Position numbers and translations under genes: made by a program. Below, piece by piece: positions 8,765 to 17,331 of a stretch of 64,000 nt of DNA (the first letter of the stretch is position 1; every line of letters begins with the position of its first letter). The notes below the pieces were generated by a model that searched no databases, was not told the origin of the DNA, and saw only the letters and a list, made by a program, of their open reading frames with translations. The stretch is from positions 3,615,789 through 3,679,788 of the forward strand of contig NZ_KE386569.1 of NCBI RefSeq assembly GCF_000427625.1, given 5' to 3'. The stretch comes from Methylobacter luteus IMV-B-3098. GTDB taxonomy: Bacteria; Pseudomonadota; Gammaproteobacteria; Methylococcales; Methylomonadaceae.

Positions 8765-9178
8765 ATGATTGGACATATTGAAAGTTATGATCCTGAAGCC
8801 AAAACCGGGGTCATAAAAAGCGATGAGGCATTGTTTGAATTTAATGCCGGTGACTGGGTGGCGGAAGCGCAGCCGGAAACAGGCGATGACGTCACTTTTG
8901 ACGCCAAAGGCAATGCGGCGGTCAACGTGAATCTGGTGGGGGCGTATCTGGCCAAACCGGAGGCTGTCAAATACCGTTATGTGGCCGCTGTGCTGGGGCT
9001 GGTTTTAGGGGGCATCGGCGCGCATCGGCTGTACTTGGGATATTACTGGATTGCCCTGGCCCAGTTGGCGCTGACCGTTTTAACGGTCGGTTTCGGCGTG
9101 GTCTGGGGATTTGTCGAAGCGGTACTGCTTTTTGGCGGGCAGATAGACAAGGACGCCAAAGGCCGCCCTTTGAAATAA
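8765..9178 (+). CDS. TM2-domain protein with N-terminal OB/cold-shock-like domain
   Basis: 137 residues. Residues 1-60 (IGHIESYDPEAKTGVIKSDE, then F-AGDW.....GDDVTFD) resemble a cold-shock/OB fold with a KTGVI in place of KGFGFI. Residues 68-125 are a TM2 domain: two helices with GGIGAHRLYLGYYWIALAQL between. Likely an inner-membrane protein with a cytoplasmic nucleic-acid-binding-like domain; role unknown. It ends at a strong bidirectional terminator facing a real cold-shock gene. Confidence 0.82.
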   Translation: MIGHIESYDPEAKTGVIKSDEALFEFNAGDWVAEAQPETGDDVTFDAKGNAAVNVNLVGAYLAKPEAVKYRYVAAVLGLVLGGIGAHRLYLGYYWIALAQLALTVLTVGFGVVWGFVEAVLLFGGQIDKDAKGRPLK

Positions 9179-9196
9179 TTTATCGAAAGCTATAAA

Positions 9197-9228
9197 AAAG
9201 GCCCTGATGATGCCTCATCAGGGCCTTT
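9197..9228. terminator. Bidirectional Rho-independent terminator
   Basis: A perfect 14-bp stem, AAAGGCCCTGATGA / TCATCAGGGCCTTT, with a TGCC loop and A/T flanks on both sides. It lies between the convergent TM2 gene and the cold-shock gene, ending both transcripts. Confidence 0.9.
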
Positions 9229-9248
9229 CAGAATCTGAATGCGATCCC

Positions 9249-9452
9249 TTATTTAGGTTGCACGTTAGCGGCGGTTAGGCCTTTTGGACCAGATTCGATG
9301 TCAAAGATGACTGTTTGGCCTGGGGACAGTGTTTTAAAACCTTCTCCCTGAATAACCGAATGGTGAACGAAAACATCTTCGCTACCTTCTGAAGGCTCAA
9401 TGAAACCAAAACCTTTTGTGTTATTAAACCACTTTACAGTGCCTGTTGCCAT
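9249..9452 (-). CDS. Cold-shock protein (CspA family)
   Basis: 67 residues, one cold-shock domain. RNA-binding motifs RNP1 (KGFGFIEP) and RNP2 (VFVHHS) are intact. Such proteins bind single-stranded RNA and melt secondary structure. Good CAGGAG RBS 7 bases before ATG. The roughly 140 bases between it and the CBS-protein gene hold its leader and promoter. Confidence 0.95.
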   Translation of the reverse strand: MATGTVKWFNNTKGFGFIEPSEGSEDVFVHHSVIQGEGFKTLSPGQTVIFDIESGPKGLTAANVQPK

Positions 9453-9597
9453 TTTGAAAACTCCTGAAAAAATAACTTACGGTTAACACAGAACTAAAAC
9501 ATTGATAACCGGACAACCTAACAACCTAGGAATCCCTAACTCAACATCTGCCGTCTGATCGCGGGCTATTGTACTGTTATTTTTGGCCGGATGCCAT

Positions 9598-10008
9598 TTA
9601 TTGAAAAATTTTGTAGAGTCCGTCCAGCACCAGCGCATTGGGACTGACCATGCCGACGACTTGCTGATTTTCAACGACCGGCGCCCTGACCAGATCATAT
9701 TGGGCAAACAGCCTCGAACAGTAACGGATGTCCATGTCCGGGTCGACGCTGATAACCGGTTTCATCATGATTTCATAGACGTTGACGCGTTCCGGCGCGC
9801 GGTCTTTCGCCAGCACATGGCGCGCGATGTCGCCGGATGTGATCATGCCGAACTCATCGTCATCATGGCGTTTGTTGACGATCAGCACGGACGTCTTAAG
9901 CGATTTCATTTTTTTCAGGGCGTCGGCTACGGTCGCAATGCCGTCGATGCTGCCGACCTCGGTTTTCATGATATCCCTGACGCGGGTTATTGGAAGCTTG
10001 CCTGTCAT
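9598..10008 (-). CDS. CBS-domain protein of the DUF1538/PII operon
   Basis: 136 residues, two CBS motifs forming one Bateman module: VRDIMKTEVGSIDGIATVADALKKM near the start and VYEIMMKPVISVDPDMDIRYCSRLF in the second half, each followed by a GMI/GMV strand (GMITSGDIARHV, GMVSPNALVLDG). Such modules bind adenine nucleotides and gate enzymes or transporters. Its start overlaps the stop of the PII-like gene by 4 bases, and it is the last gene of a four-gene operon with two DUF1538 membrane proteins, so it is likely a regulatory subunit of that transporter. Confidence 0.9.
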   Translation of the reverse strand: MTGKLPITRVRDIMKTEVGSIDGIATVADALKKMKSLKTSVLIVNKRHDDDEFGMITSGDIARHVLAKDRAPERVNVYEIMMKPVISVDPDMDIRYCSRLFAQYDLVRAPVVENQQVVGMVSPNALVLDGLYKIFQ

Positions 10009-10355
10009 ATTTTATCCTCGATTTCATGGGTTAATTCTTCAACCTGATGCGTGACGCCAATGGCATCCTCGACATCGATCTGGAAAGCGATGCCGGTGCC
10101 GGGCCTGCTGTCGAACTGGGCTGCCTGGGCTACGGTTTCGAGAATATGCCGGCTCAGATGCTCTTCCACCAGTAACAGCAGGACATCGCGTTGCGTCTCA
10201 AGCGTCAGGCCAAAAAAGGTTTTTGAGCGTTTAAGACCTTCGCCTCGGGCATTATTGACAACGGTTGCGCCCTTGGCGCCGTTTTTACGCGCCGTTTCAA
10301 GCACCAGATCGGTTTTATCATCTTCGACAAGTACGATAATTAATTTGAAATGCAT
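10005..10355 (-). CDS. PII-like signalling protein of the DUF1538 operon
   Basis: 116 residues. The ferredoxin-like PII fold is recognisable: MHFKLIIVLVEDDKTDLVLETARKNGAKGATVV, a short T-loop-like segment (NNARGEGLKRSKTFFGL), then RDVLLLLVEEHLSRHILETV and GTGIAFQIDVEDAIGV near the C-terminus. It lacks the canonical T-loop tyrosine of GlnB/GlnK, so it belongs to the wider PII-like superfamily. It starts 8 bases after a DUF1538 gene and overlaps the CBS gene by 4, so all four are probably translated together. I infer that it senses a nucleotide or ion state and controls the DUF1538 pair. Confidence 0.82.
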   Translation of the reverse strand: MHFKLIIVLVEDDKTDLVLETARKNGAKGATVVNNARGEGLKRSKTFFGLTLETQRDVLLLLVEEHLSRHILETVAQAAQFDSRPGTGIAFQIDVEDAIGVTHQVEELTHEIEDKI

Positions 10356-10363
10356 AGTTTTCC

Positions 10364-11143
10364 TCAGGGGTTAGATGAAGTTTTGTTTCTGCTGAGCCAT
10401 TGCGCAATTTGCGCATAACCCAATACGGCAATGATGGGAAACAAGCTGGCAAAGGCGATCAGGCCAAAACCATCCAAAAGCGGGTTGCGGCCGGGTATGG
10501 CCTCGGCCAGTCCCAGTCCCAATGCGGTGACCAGCGGTACGGTAACCATCGATGTAGTCACCCCGCCTGAATCATAGGCCAGGCCGATAATCATTTTGGG
10601 GGCAAAATATGTCTGTATAGTGACGATGACATAGCCCGCGATAATGAAAAAAGAGAGATCCAGTCCTGTGACTATTCGGAACGTACCCAAGGCCAGACCC
10701 AAAGCGACCCCTATGGCAACCGAGATTCGCAGTCCCCAGGCAGGAATAGTTCCGCCCGAGATTTGCTCGACCTTAATGGCGACAGCCAGCAGGGCGGGTT
10801 CGGCCAAAGCCGTGGCGAAGCCGATGCTGGCAGCAAAAACATAGACCCAGGAATAGGTGAACCAGGATACAGGCTGGTTGACAGGATTAATGCCCAGGAA
10901 TTCAGGCGCGGTCAACTGGGACGCCATCAAGCTCCCAAGCGGGAACAACGCCATATCCAGTCCTTCCAGAAAGACAACAATGCCAAGCAGGACATAGAAA
11001 AAACCTATCAGTGTTCTCTTGGGATGGGCCAAGGGCCTGCGGATTACCAATAACTGAAAACCAATGATAGTTATCGCAATAGGCAGAATATCCCGGCAGG
11101 TTTGCAACAATTCCATTAATAAATGTATTGACCATTCAATCAT
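10364..11143 (-). CDS. DUF1538 (UmpAB-type) membrane protein, second subunit
   Basis: 259 residues, about seven or eight helices. Contains the family pattern LGTFRIVTGLDLSFF..GYVIV and LAYDSGGVTTSMVTVPLVTALGLGLA followed by PGRNPLLDGFGLIAFASLFPI. The upstream gene encodes a paralogue with the same motifs, overlapping by 4 bases. DUF1538 pairs have been reported as two-component monovalent-cation/proton antiporters (UmpAB) in Halomonas; that is literature recall, not shown here. The conserved DSG in the membrane repeat is a candidate ion site. Confidence 0.88.
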   Translation of the reverse strand: MIEWSIHLLMELLQTCRDILPIAITIIGFQLLVIRRPLAHPKRTLIGFFYVLLGIVVFLEGLDMALFPLGSLMASQLTAPEFLGINPVNQPVSWFTYSWVYVFAASIGFATALAEPALLAVAIKVEQISGGTIPAWGLRISVAIGVALGLALGTFRIVTGLDLSFFIIAGYVIVTIQTYFAPKMIIGLAYDSGGVTTSMVTVPLVTALGLGLAEAIPGRNPLLDGFGLIAFASLFPIIAVLGYAQIAQWLSRNKTSSNP

Positions 11144-11874
11144 ATGATCATTCCATAGGCCATGACGAAGATCATCGGCATCAATACCGCGAAGACGATG
11201 AGCCCAAAGCCGTCCGTCATCGGATTGCGGCCTTTGATGGCCGTGGCCAGGCCGACGCCGAGCGCGGTCACCAGCGGCACAGTAATGGTCGATGTGGCGA
11301 TGGCACCTGAATCATAAGCGATGCCAATGATCTCATCAGGCGCGAAGGGAGTCATGACGGCAACGCAGCCAAAACCTGCGAAAACCGGGTAATGGACCGG
11401 CCAGCCCCGGATAATCCTGAATACGCCGACTAGAATTGCAAAGCCGATGGACAGGGCAACGGTAACGCGCAGTCCCAAGGCGTAACTATCCTTGGCTACG
11501 CCAGATTGTTCAATAAGCCCCCCTGTAGCGGCTATGTTGGCGGCTTTGTCGGCAACGGCTATGAGCGCCGGTTCGGCAATCGCCGCGCCAAAGCCCAGAC
11601 AGAAAGCAAAAGCCAACAGCCAGAGCAGGCTGCCTTTACGGGCGAACGCGTAGGCCATGGATTCACCCAGCGGGAACAGGCTTTGTTCCAGTCCCTGAAC
11701 GAACAAGGTGAGGCCGAGCACGACCAAAAAAGTGCCGATGATTAATTCGGCCACATCGGGAATAGGCTGTTGGATAACGAAAACCTGAAAGATGATCACG
11801 ACAGCAAGAATCGGCGCCAGATCCAGAAAGCTGCTGAATAGCTGCCTGATAAAAGGATTGTTCAATAAGGGCAT
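11140..11874 (-). CDS. DUF1538 (UmpAB-type) membrane protein, first subunit
   Basis: 244 residues, multi-helix. Paralogous to the next gene: GVFRIIRGWPVHYPVFAGFG, IAYDSGAIATSTITVPLVTALGVGLA and KGRNPMTDGFGLIVFAVLMP align one for one with it. It is the first gene of the leftward operon DUF1538-DUF1538-PII-CBS. The promoter must lie in 11875-12056, which is shared with the divergent clpB. Predicted inner-membrane transporter subunit, probably a cation/proton antiporter. Confidence 0.88.
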   Translation of the reverse strand: MPLLNNPFIRQLFSSFLDLAPILAVVIIFQVFVIQQPIPDVAELIIGTFLVVLGLTLFVQGLEQSLFPLGESMAYAFARKGSLLWLLAFAFCLGFGAAIAEPALIAVADKAANIAATGGLIEQSGVAKDSYALGLRVTVALSIGFAILVGVFRIIRGWPVHYPVFAGFGCVAVMTPFAPDEIIGIAYDSGAIATSTITVPLVTALGVGLATAIKGRNPMTDGFGLIVFAVLMPMIFVMAYGMII

Positions 11875-11990
11875 GTTTAATATAAATTTATTTTCATCAT
11901 TAGTCTTTTTCAGTTAAGCAACAATCCCATTAAAAATCAAGTCGGGTTTGAGGGTGGAATAAATCCTGTCATCAAAGTTAGCGACCCTGT

Positions 11991-12019
11991 CTTGAAAACT
12001 GCCGGATTACCCCCCATCT
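11991..12019 (+). promoter_or_regulatory. Sigma-32 (heat-shock) promoter of clpB
   Basis: CTTGAAA (11991-11997) and CCCCATCT (12012-12019) match the RpoH consensus -35 CTTGAAA and -10 CCCCATNT with a 14-base spacer. It lies 37 bases upstream of the clpB start, giving a leader of about 30 bases. Confidence 0.85.
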
Positions 12020-12056
12020 TAGCGGTAACTTAAAAATTATCTTTAGAGGTAACAAA

Positions 12057-14633
12057 ATGCGCATGGATAAATTAACCAGCAAGTTTCAAATGGCGCTGGC
12101 CGATGCCCAAAGTCTGGCTCTGGGAAGAGACCATCAATTCATCGAGCCGGCGCACGTCATGCTTGCCTTGCTGGATCAGGAAGGCGGCAGTGTCAAGCCG
12201 CTATTGGCCCAGATTGGCGTCAATACCAATACGCTGCGAGTCGAGCTGAACAAAGAGATTGACCGTATCGCCACGGTTAGCGGTTCGGGCGGCGATGTGC
12301 AGATTTCCAATGAATTGAACCGGTTGCTGAACCTGACCGATAAACTGGCGCAGAAACGCAACGACGCCTTTATCTCCAGCGAACTGTTCGTCTTGGCCGC
12401 CCTGGAAGAAAGGGGTACCTTGCAGAACCTGCTTAAAAAAGCCGGCATGACCAGAGAAGCGGTCGAAAAAGCCATCGACGCCATGCGCGGCGGTCAGGCG
12501 GTCAATGACCCGAATGCCGAGGATCAGCGACAGGCCCTGAAAAAGTATACGATCGATATCACCGAGCGCGCCGAAGCCGGCAAGCTGGATCCGGTGATCG
12601 GCCGCGACGATGAAATCCGCCGCACGATTCAGGTCCTGCAGCGCCGCACCAAGAACAACCCGGTCCTGATTGGCGAGCCCGGCGTCGGCAAGACCGCGAT
12701 CGTCGAAGGCCTGGCGCAGCGTATCGTCAACGGCGAGGTGCCGGAAGGCATCAAGGGCAAGCGAGTGCTGGCGCTGGACATGGCGGCCCTGATCGCCGGC
12801 GCCAAGTTTCGCGGCGAGTTTGAAGAACGCCTGAAAGCCGTCCTGAACGATCTGGCCAAACAGGAAGGTCAGGTCATTCTGTTCATCGACGAACTGCACA
12901 CCATGGTCGGCGCCGGCAAGGCCGAGGGCGCCATGGATGCCGGCAACATGCTGAAGCCGGCCCTGGCGCGCGGCGAACTGCACTGCGTCGGCGCGACCAC
13001 GCTCGACGAGTACCGCAAATACGTCGAAAAAGACGCGGCCCTGGAGCGCCGGTTCCAGAAAGTGCTGGTCGACGAACCGTCCGTCGAGGACACGATCGCG
13101 ATTCTGCGCGGACTGAAAGAGAAATACGAGGTTCATCACGGCGTCGACATCACCGACCCGGCCATCGTGGCTGCCGCGAGCCTGTCTTACCGCTATATCT
13201 CGGACCGGCAATTGCCCGACAAGGCTATCGATTTGGTCGACGAGGCGGCCAGCCGCATCCGCATGGAAATCGATTCCAAGCCGGAAGCCATGGACAGACT
13301 GGACCGGCGGCTGATTCAATTAAAAATAGAACGCGAAGCGCTGAAGAAAGAAGCCGATCCGGCCTCCAAAAAACGCCTGGAAATCCTTGAGGAAGACATT
13401 GCCGAACTGGAAAAGGAATACTCCGACCTGGAAGAAGTCTGGAAAGCCGAAAAGGCTTCGCTGCAAGGCACGGCATCGATCAAGGAAAAGCTGGACCAGT
13501 CCCGGATCGAACTGGAAGCGGCGAGCCGCGCCGGCGATCTGGCGCGCATGTCGGAATTGCAGTACGGCATTATTCCGGCGCTGGAAAAACAGCTCAATAC
13601 GGCATCATCGACAGAGCCCCATAAAATGACCTTGCTGCGCAACAAAGTCACCGAAGAGGAAATCGCCGAAGTCGTGTCGAAATGGACCGGCATACCGGTT
13701 TCCAAAATGATGGAAGGCGAACGCGAAAAACTGCTGCACATGGAAGACGCGCTTAGCAAGCGCGTGGTCGGCCAGGAAGAAGCGCTGAAAGCGGTCAGCA
13801 ACGCCATCCGCAGGTCACGGGCCGGCTTGTCGGATCCGAACCGGCCGAACGGCTCGTTTCTGTTCCTGGGGCCTACCGGCGTCGGCAAGACCGAACTGTG
13901 CAAGGCGCTGGCCGAATTCCTGTTCGATACGTCGGATGCAATGGTGCGCATCGACATGTCCGAATTCATGGAAAAGCATTCCGTCGCGCGACTGATCGGC
14001 GCGCCTCCGGGCTATGTCGGCTATGAGGAAGGCGGGTATCTGACTGAAGCGGTCCGGCGCAAACCGTACTCGGTCATTCTGATGGACGAAATCGAAAAAG
14101 CCCATCCGGATGTTTTCAACGTGCTGCTGCAAGTGCTGGACGACGGCCGCCTGACCGATGGGCAGGGCCGGACCGTGGATTTCAGAAACACCGTTATCGT
14201 CATGACCTCGAACCTGGGCTCGGACCGCATTCAGGAACTGGCCGGCGAAGCGCATTACAATGAGATGAAAGCGGCGGTCATGGAGATCGTCGGCCTGCAC
14301 TTCAGGCCCGAGTTTATCAACCGGGTCGATGAAACGGTCGTTTTTCACCCACTGGGACGCGACCATATCCGGGCCATTTCCAAAATCCAGATCGACTATC
14401 TGCGCAGACGTCTGCAGGATCGTGAGATCGGCTTCGAGATCAGCCAGGCCGCGCTCGACAAACTGGGCGAAGCGGGCTTCGATCCGGTTTATGGCGCCCG
14501 GCCGCTGAAACGGGCCATCCAGCATCAACTGGAAAACCCGCTGGCCCAGGAAATCCTGGCCGGTAGGTTTGAAGCGGGCGATGTCATAAAAGTAGACGTG
14601 CAAAATGACGAGCTGAAATTTTTGAAAGGCTAA
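12057..14633 (+). CDS. clpB: ATP-dependent disaggregase ClpB
   Basis: 858 residues, full length. ClpB works with DnaK to pull proteins out of aggregates. Order: N-domain (Clp repeats, residues 1-150), AAA+ 1 with Walker A GEPGVGKT near 206, the coiled-coil middle domain (about 410-530, [22 protein letters not shown]), AAA+ 2 with GPTGVGKT near 605, and a C-terminal D2 small domain ([15 protein letters not shown]). The start [11 protein letters not shown] matches E. coli MRLDRLTNKFQ, so the first ATG is chosen over the one 6 bases later. AGAGG RBS. Preceded by a sigma-32 promoter. Codon use is GC-biased, as expected for high expression. Confidence 0.98.
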   Translation: MRMDKLTSKFQMALADAQSLALGRDHQFIEPAHVMLALLDQEGGSVKPLLAQIGVNTNTLRVELNKEIDRIATVSGSGGDVQISNELNRLLNLTDKLAQKRNDAFISSELFVLAALEERGTLQNLLKKAGMTREAVEKAIDAMRGGQAVNDPNAEDQRQALKKYTIDITERAEAGKLDPVIGRDDEIRRTIQVLQRRTKNNPVLIGEPGVGKTAIVEGLAQRIVNGEVPEGIKGKRVLALDMAALIAGAKFRGEFEERLKAVLNDLAKQEGQVILFIDELHTMVGAGKAEGAMDAGNMLKPALARGELHCVGATTLDEYRKYVEKDAALERRFQKVLVDEPSVEDTIAILRGLKEKYEVHHGVDITDPAIVAAASLSYRYISDRQLPDKAIDLVDEAASRIRMEIDSKPEAMDRLDRRLIQLKIEREALKKEADPASKKRLEILEEDIAELEKEYSDLEEVWKAEKASLQGTASIKEKLDQSRIELEAASRAGDLARMSELQYGIIPALEKQLNTASSTEPHKMTLLRNKVTEEEIAEVVSKWTGIPVSKMMEGEREKLLHMEDALSKRVVGQEEALKAVSNAIRRSRAGLSDPNRPNGSFLFLGPTGVGKTELCKALAEFLFDTSDAMVRIDMSEFMEKHSVARLIGAPPGYVGYEEGGYLTEAVRRKPYSVILMDEIEKAHPDVFNVLLQVLDDGRLTDGQGRTVDFRNTVIVMTSNLGSDRIQELAGEAHYNEMKAAVMEIVGLHFRPEFINRVDETVVFHPLGRDHIRAISKIQIDYLRRRLQDREIGFEISQAALDKLGEAGFDPVYGARPLKRAIQHQLENPLAQEILAGRFEAGDVIKVDVQNDELKFLKG

Positions 14634-14641
14634 GCGATATC

Positions 14642-14668
14642 GGGTGGGCAGCGCCAGGCTGCCCACCC
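14642..14668. terminator. Hairpin between convergent clpB and mscL
   Basis: Perfect 10-bp stem GGGTGGGCAG / CTGCCCACCC with a 7-base loop, 9 bases after the clpB stop and just before the mscL stop. Followed on the + strand by a T-rich run (TCATTTTCTTTCTTT). Likely terminates clpB and possibly mscL. Confidence 0.8.
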
Positions 14669-14676
14669 TGATCACC

Positions 14677-15075
14677 TCATTTTCTTTCTTTAAGCAAATC
14701 GCGGATTTCAGCCAGCAACAGCGTTTCTTTGGTAGGGATGGATTCCGGCGCCGCTTCCTGTTTCCTCCTAAGACGATTGATAAGCTTGACCAGCATGAAA
14801 ATGGCGAAGGCAATAATCGTAAAATCAACCAAAGTCTGAATGAAATTGCCGTAATTAAGCGTTACGGCAGGTGCGTCCGCAGTGGCTTCCTTAAGCGTTA
14901 CTGCAAGTTTGGTGAAGTCGACGCCTCCGACCAGTACGCCAATCGGGGGCATGATGATATCGTCCACCAGCGATGAAATGATTTTGCCGAAGGCGGCTCC
15001 GATAATGATGCCGATGGCCATATCGATGGCGTTGCCTTTGATGGCGAATTCCTTAAATTCACGTAATATGCTCAT
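14677..15075 (-). CDS. mscL: Large-conductance mechanosensitive channel MscL
   Basis: 132 residues. Osmotic safety valve of the inner membrane that opens under membrane tension. N-terminal amphipathic helix [15 protein letters not shown], pore helix TM1 [24 protein letters not shown] with the conserved glycine/alanine packing, VMPPIG-type [11 protein letters not shown] after TM1, TM2 [21 protein letters not shown], and the charged C-terminal helix ending [10 protein letters not shown]. Full length and intact. Confidence 0.97.
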   Translation of the reverse strand: MSILREFKEFAIKGNAIDMAIGIIIGAAFGKIISSLVDDIIMPPIGVLVGGVDFTKLAVTLKEATADAPAVTLNYGNFIQTLVDFTIIAFAIFMLVKLINRLRRKQEAAPESIPTKETLLLAEIRDLLKERK

Positions 15076-15227
15076 AATCGGCTCCCCTCATGGGTATTGT
15101 TTTAAATATGCGCCATCAGGCTTTTTTTAAAGCAGCGAACGCATCTGGACTTAAAATAGAATGAGCTTGTCCATAGAGATTCTTTTGAACCGGCAACCTT
15201 GATCAGCCCATCTATAGGAGAATGACC

Positions 15228-15707
15228 ATGAATGCTAATGATGAGTTCAGACCCCCAGTGCCGCCTTTCACTCGAGAGACGGCCATACAGAAAGTCCGCA
15301 TGGCCGAAGACGCATGGAACAACTGCGATCCGCAGCGGGTCGTTCCGGATTATACGATCGACAGCCAGTGGCGCAGCCGGGTCGAGTTTCCGAAAGACCG
15401 AGAGGAAATCATCCGGCTTTTGACGCGCAAATGGGTTCGTGAACAGGAATTCCGGATGATCAAGGAACTCTGGGCCTATGAAAACAATCGCATCGCAGTC
15501 CGGTTCGCCTCTGAATGGCACGATTACATCGGCAACTGGTTCCGCTCCTACGGCAACGAAAACTGGGAATTCGATACGAACGGCTTGATGCAAAAACGAT
15601 TTGTCAGCATCAACGATATGCCCATCAAGGAATCGGAACGCAAATTCCACTGGCCCCAGGGACGCCGGCCTGATAATCATCCGGAACTCAGTGAACTCGG
15701 TTTGTAG
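15228..15707 (+). CDS. DUF1348 protein, nuclear-transport-factor-2-like fold
   Basis: 159 residues. Conserved DUF1348 features: [20 protein letters not shown], DCxW-type [26 protein letters not shown]-like [19 protein letters not shown], and [24 protein letters not shown]2-like alpha+beta barrel; biochemical role unknown. Two ATGs compete at 15222 and 15228; AGGAG at 15216-15220 is 7 bases from the second and 1 base from the first, so the second is chosen. YjbQ follows 34 bases later. Confidence 0.88.
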   Translation: MNANDEFRPPVPPFTRETAIQKVRMAEDAWNNCDPQRVVPDYTIDSQWRSRVEFPKDREEIIRLLTRKWVREQEFRMIKELWAYENNRIAVRFASEWHDYIGNWFRSYGNENWEFDTNGLMQKRFVSINDMPIKESERKFHWPQGRRPDNHPELSELGL

Positions 15708-15741
15708 TCACTTTTCAAAGTGCCCTATTTAAGGTTTTACC

Positions 15742-16167
15742 ATGTGGATTCAGAAAGAATTTAAACTGAAAGCGCGGCCTCGCGGATTTCATCTCGTTAC
15801 CGATGAAGTGCTGAAAGCCATACCGGAGCTGGAAACCATCCGATGCGGGCTGCTGCATGTGCTGCTGAAGCATACATCGGCCTCGCTGACGCTGAATGAA
15901 AACGCCGACATAACCGTGCGCCAGGACTTCGAAAATTTTTTCAACAAAGCGGTGCCGGAAAACGAGTACTACTATCTGCACAATTACGAAGGCAGCGACG
16001 ATCTGCCCGCGCATTTAAAAAGCAGCATCCTGGGCGCCACGCTAACCATTCCCATCACCAACGGCAGGCTGAATCTGGGTACCTGGCAGGGCATTTATCT
16101 GTGCGAGCACCGGAACCATGGCGGCAGCCGCAGTTTGGTGGTGACTATTCAAGGGGAGAGTAGATAA
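15742..16167 (+). CDS. YjbQ family protein (secondary thiamine-phosphate synthase-like)
   Basis: 141 residues, the full UPF0047/YjbQ length. Conserved signatures: CGLLHVLLKHTSASLTLNEN near residue 45, HNYEGSDDLPAHLKSSILG and LGTWQGIYLCEHRN near the C-terminus with histidines that bind metal in the family. Some members have weak thiamine-phosphate synthase activity; the physiological role is unclear. Probably cotranscribed with the DUF1348 gene. Confidence 0.9.
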   Translation: MWIQKEFKLKARPRGFHLVTDEVLKAIPELETIRCGLLHVLLKHTSASLTLNENADITVRQDFENFFNKAVPENEYYYLHNYEGSDDLPAHLKSSILGATLTIPITNGRLNLGTWQGIYLCEHRNHGGSRSLVVTIQGESR

Positions 16168-16308
16168 TGAATCCTGTCTTTTTTAGATATAAAGTGGATG
16201 TTGTGTCTTAGAAATACAAAATTCCGATATATCTTTGTTTCTACAGTTGGGGTTGGTGTATAAGATATGCCGACATAAATATTAACTTGTTATGCAATCA
16301 TGGCTTGA

Positions 16309-16962
16309 ATGATTGAAGATATTAGAAATAGTAAAAATCTTAAGATCTATCTAGAGCAGATGGAAGAGGTAAAAGCTAGGCTTGAATTTATCTCAAATTA
16401 CTCGAATCCAGAGCGAGATAGATTTGTAATTGAAACTCATGCATTGCAGATAAGAAAGCTGATTGAGTTGCTGGCATTTTCTCTCATGGCTATTCATCAA
16501 ACCAAATATAAAGGGTTTAGAAAAAAGGTCGGTCAAGATTATACAAAGGACTGGAATGGTAGAGATATCATCACAAACCTTCTGAAGATAAATCCTGATA
16601 TGTTTTTTCGGGCATCAGAAAAGCAACCCTTAATTTTAGATGATGGCACAAAACAAATTCAGCTAAAACCTGAGAAAGAATGCTATACACTAAAGCGTAT
16701 GGCGAAATTGTATGATAGATGCGGTGGTGTTCTTCATGTAGCTAATCCTTGGAAAGAATCAAATAAAATCGACTCTTTCCATCATGAATTACCCTCAATC
16801 ATTGAAAAATTAAATAATACGTTTCTTAATCATATCGTGTTGGTAAATCATTGGGATGAAAAAGAGTCTACCGCTGTCTTATTCGCACTTTGTGATAATG
16901 GAGAAAAACCTACCTATGCCCTTGCACAAGCACCAGGTAATTTCAGCTTCACCAATGCATAA
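16309..16962 (+). CDS. AT-rich orphan gene, hypothetical protein
   Basis: 217 residues, not recognised. Soluble and rich in Lys, Asn and Ile. Base use differs strongly from its neighbours (one 60-base line inside it has 24 G/C, against 48 of 60 in a line within oadA), and codons such as AGA, ATA and AAT are common, so recent transfer is likely. The N-terminal half is helical (KIYLEQMEEVKARLEFI; ETHALQIRKLIELLAFSLMAIH). An Arg38-x5-His44 string superficially recalls HEPN RNases, which alone proves nothing. No clear RBS. Flanked downstream by repeat-rich DNA; it could be a defence or toxin-type accessory gene. Confidence 0.7.
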   Translation: MIEDIRNSKNLKIYLEQMEEVKARLEFISNYSNPERDRFVIETHALQIRKLIELLAFSLMAIHQTKYKGFRKKVGQDYTKDWNGRDIITNLLKINPDMFFRASEKQPLILDDGTKQIQLKPEKECYTLKRMAKLYDRCGGVLHVANPWKESNKIDSFHHELPSIIEKLNNTFLNHIVLVNHWDEKESTAVLFALCDNGEKPTYALAQAPGNFSFTNA

Positions 16963-17020
16963 CAAAGTTGTTATGTGTATGAGTAGAAAATTTTGCATTA
17001 CTATCACAATAGCAATCGCT

Positions 17021-17092
17021 AGGCTGGGTTGATAAACCCAGCACTCGAAGCCGCCAATGCCGGGTTTCCGCTAAAGCTTCAACCCAGCCTAC
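17021..17092. repeat. Palindromic repeat, family A, copy 1
   Basis: 72-base element beginning AGGCTGGGTTGATAAACCCA and ending CTTCAACCCAGCCTAC, with terminal arms that pair and inner GGGTTT/AAACCC segments. Similar elements at 17528-17590, 18525-18570 (inverted, partial) and 19469-19543. Likely a non-autonomous REP/MITE-type element. Confidence 0.8.
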
Positions 17093-17147
17093 ACGTGCAG
17101 CATCAATGTCGAGTTTCCGAACCATTAATGGTCGAGACTGGTTCGTT

Positions 17148-17209
17148 GGATGCGCCAGGTATGAAGCACATCAATTGCGAACGATGCATCTCCTGTCGTT
17201 GGCGCATCC
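17148..17209. repeat. Inverted repeat with 10-bp arms
   Basis: GGATGCGCCA (17148-17157) and TGGCGCATCC (17200-17209) are exact reverse complements around 42 bases. A single copy in the window; may be a REP-like element of another family. Confidence 0.6.
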
Positions 17210-17331
17210 TATGGCCTTATGCCCGCAGAGTGGCAAAAACGTTTGACAGGTTCGTGGGCGAAGTCTACAAGTTAGCTGAAGAAGTTTTCAGGATGGCGGT
17301 CGATGATGGCGCTCCGCCGCCTCTCTCAACT

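Noticed and set aside
12201-13319. A 372-codon open frame opposite clpB
   Set aside because: Antisense shadow of the highly conserved clpB; low-complexity translation with no family match.
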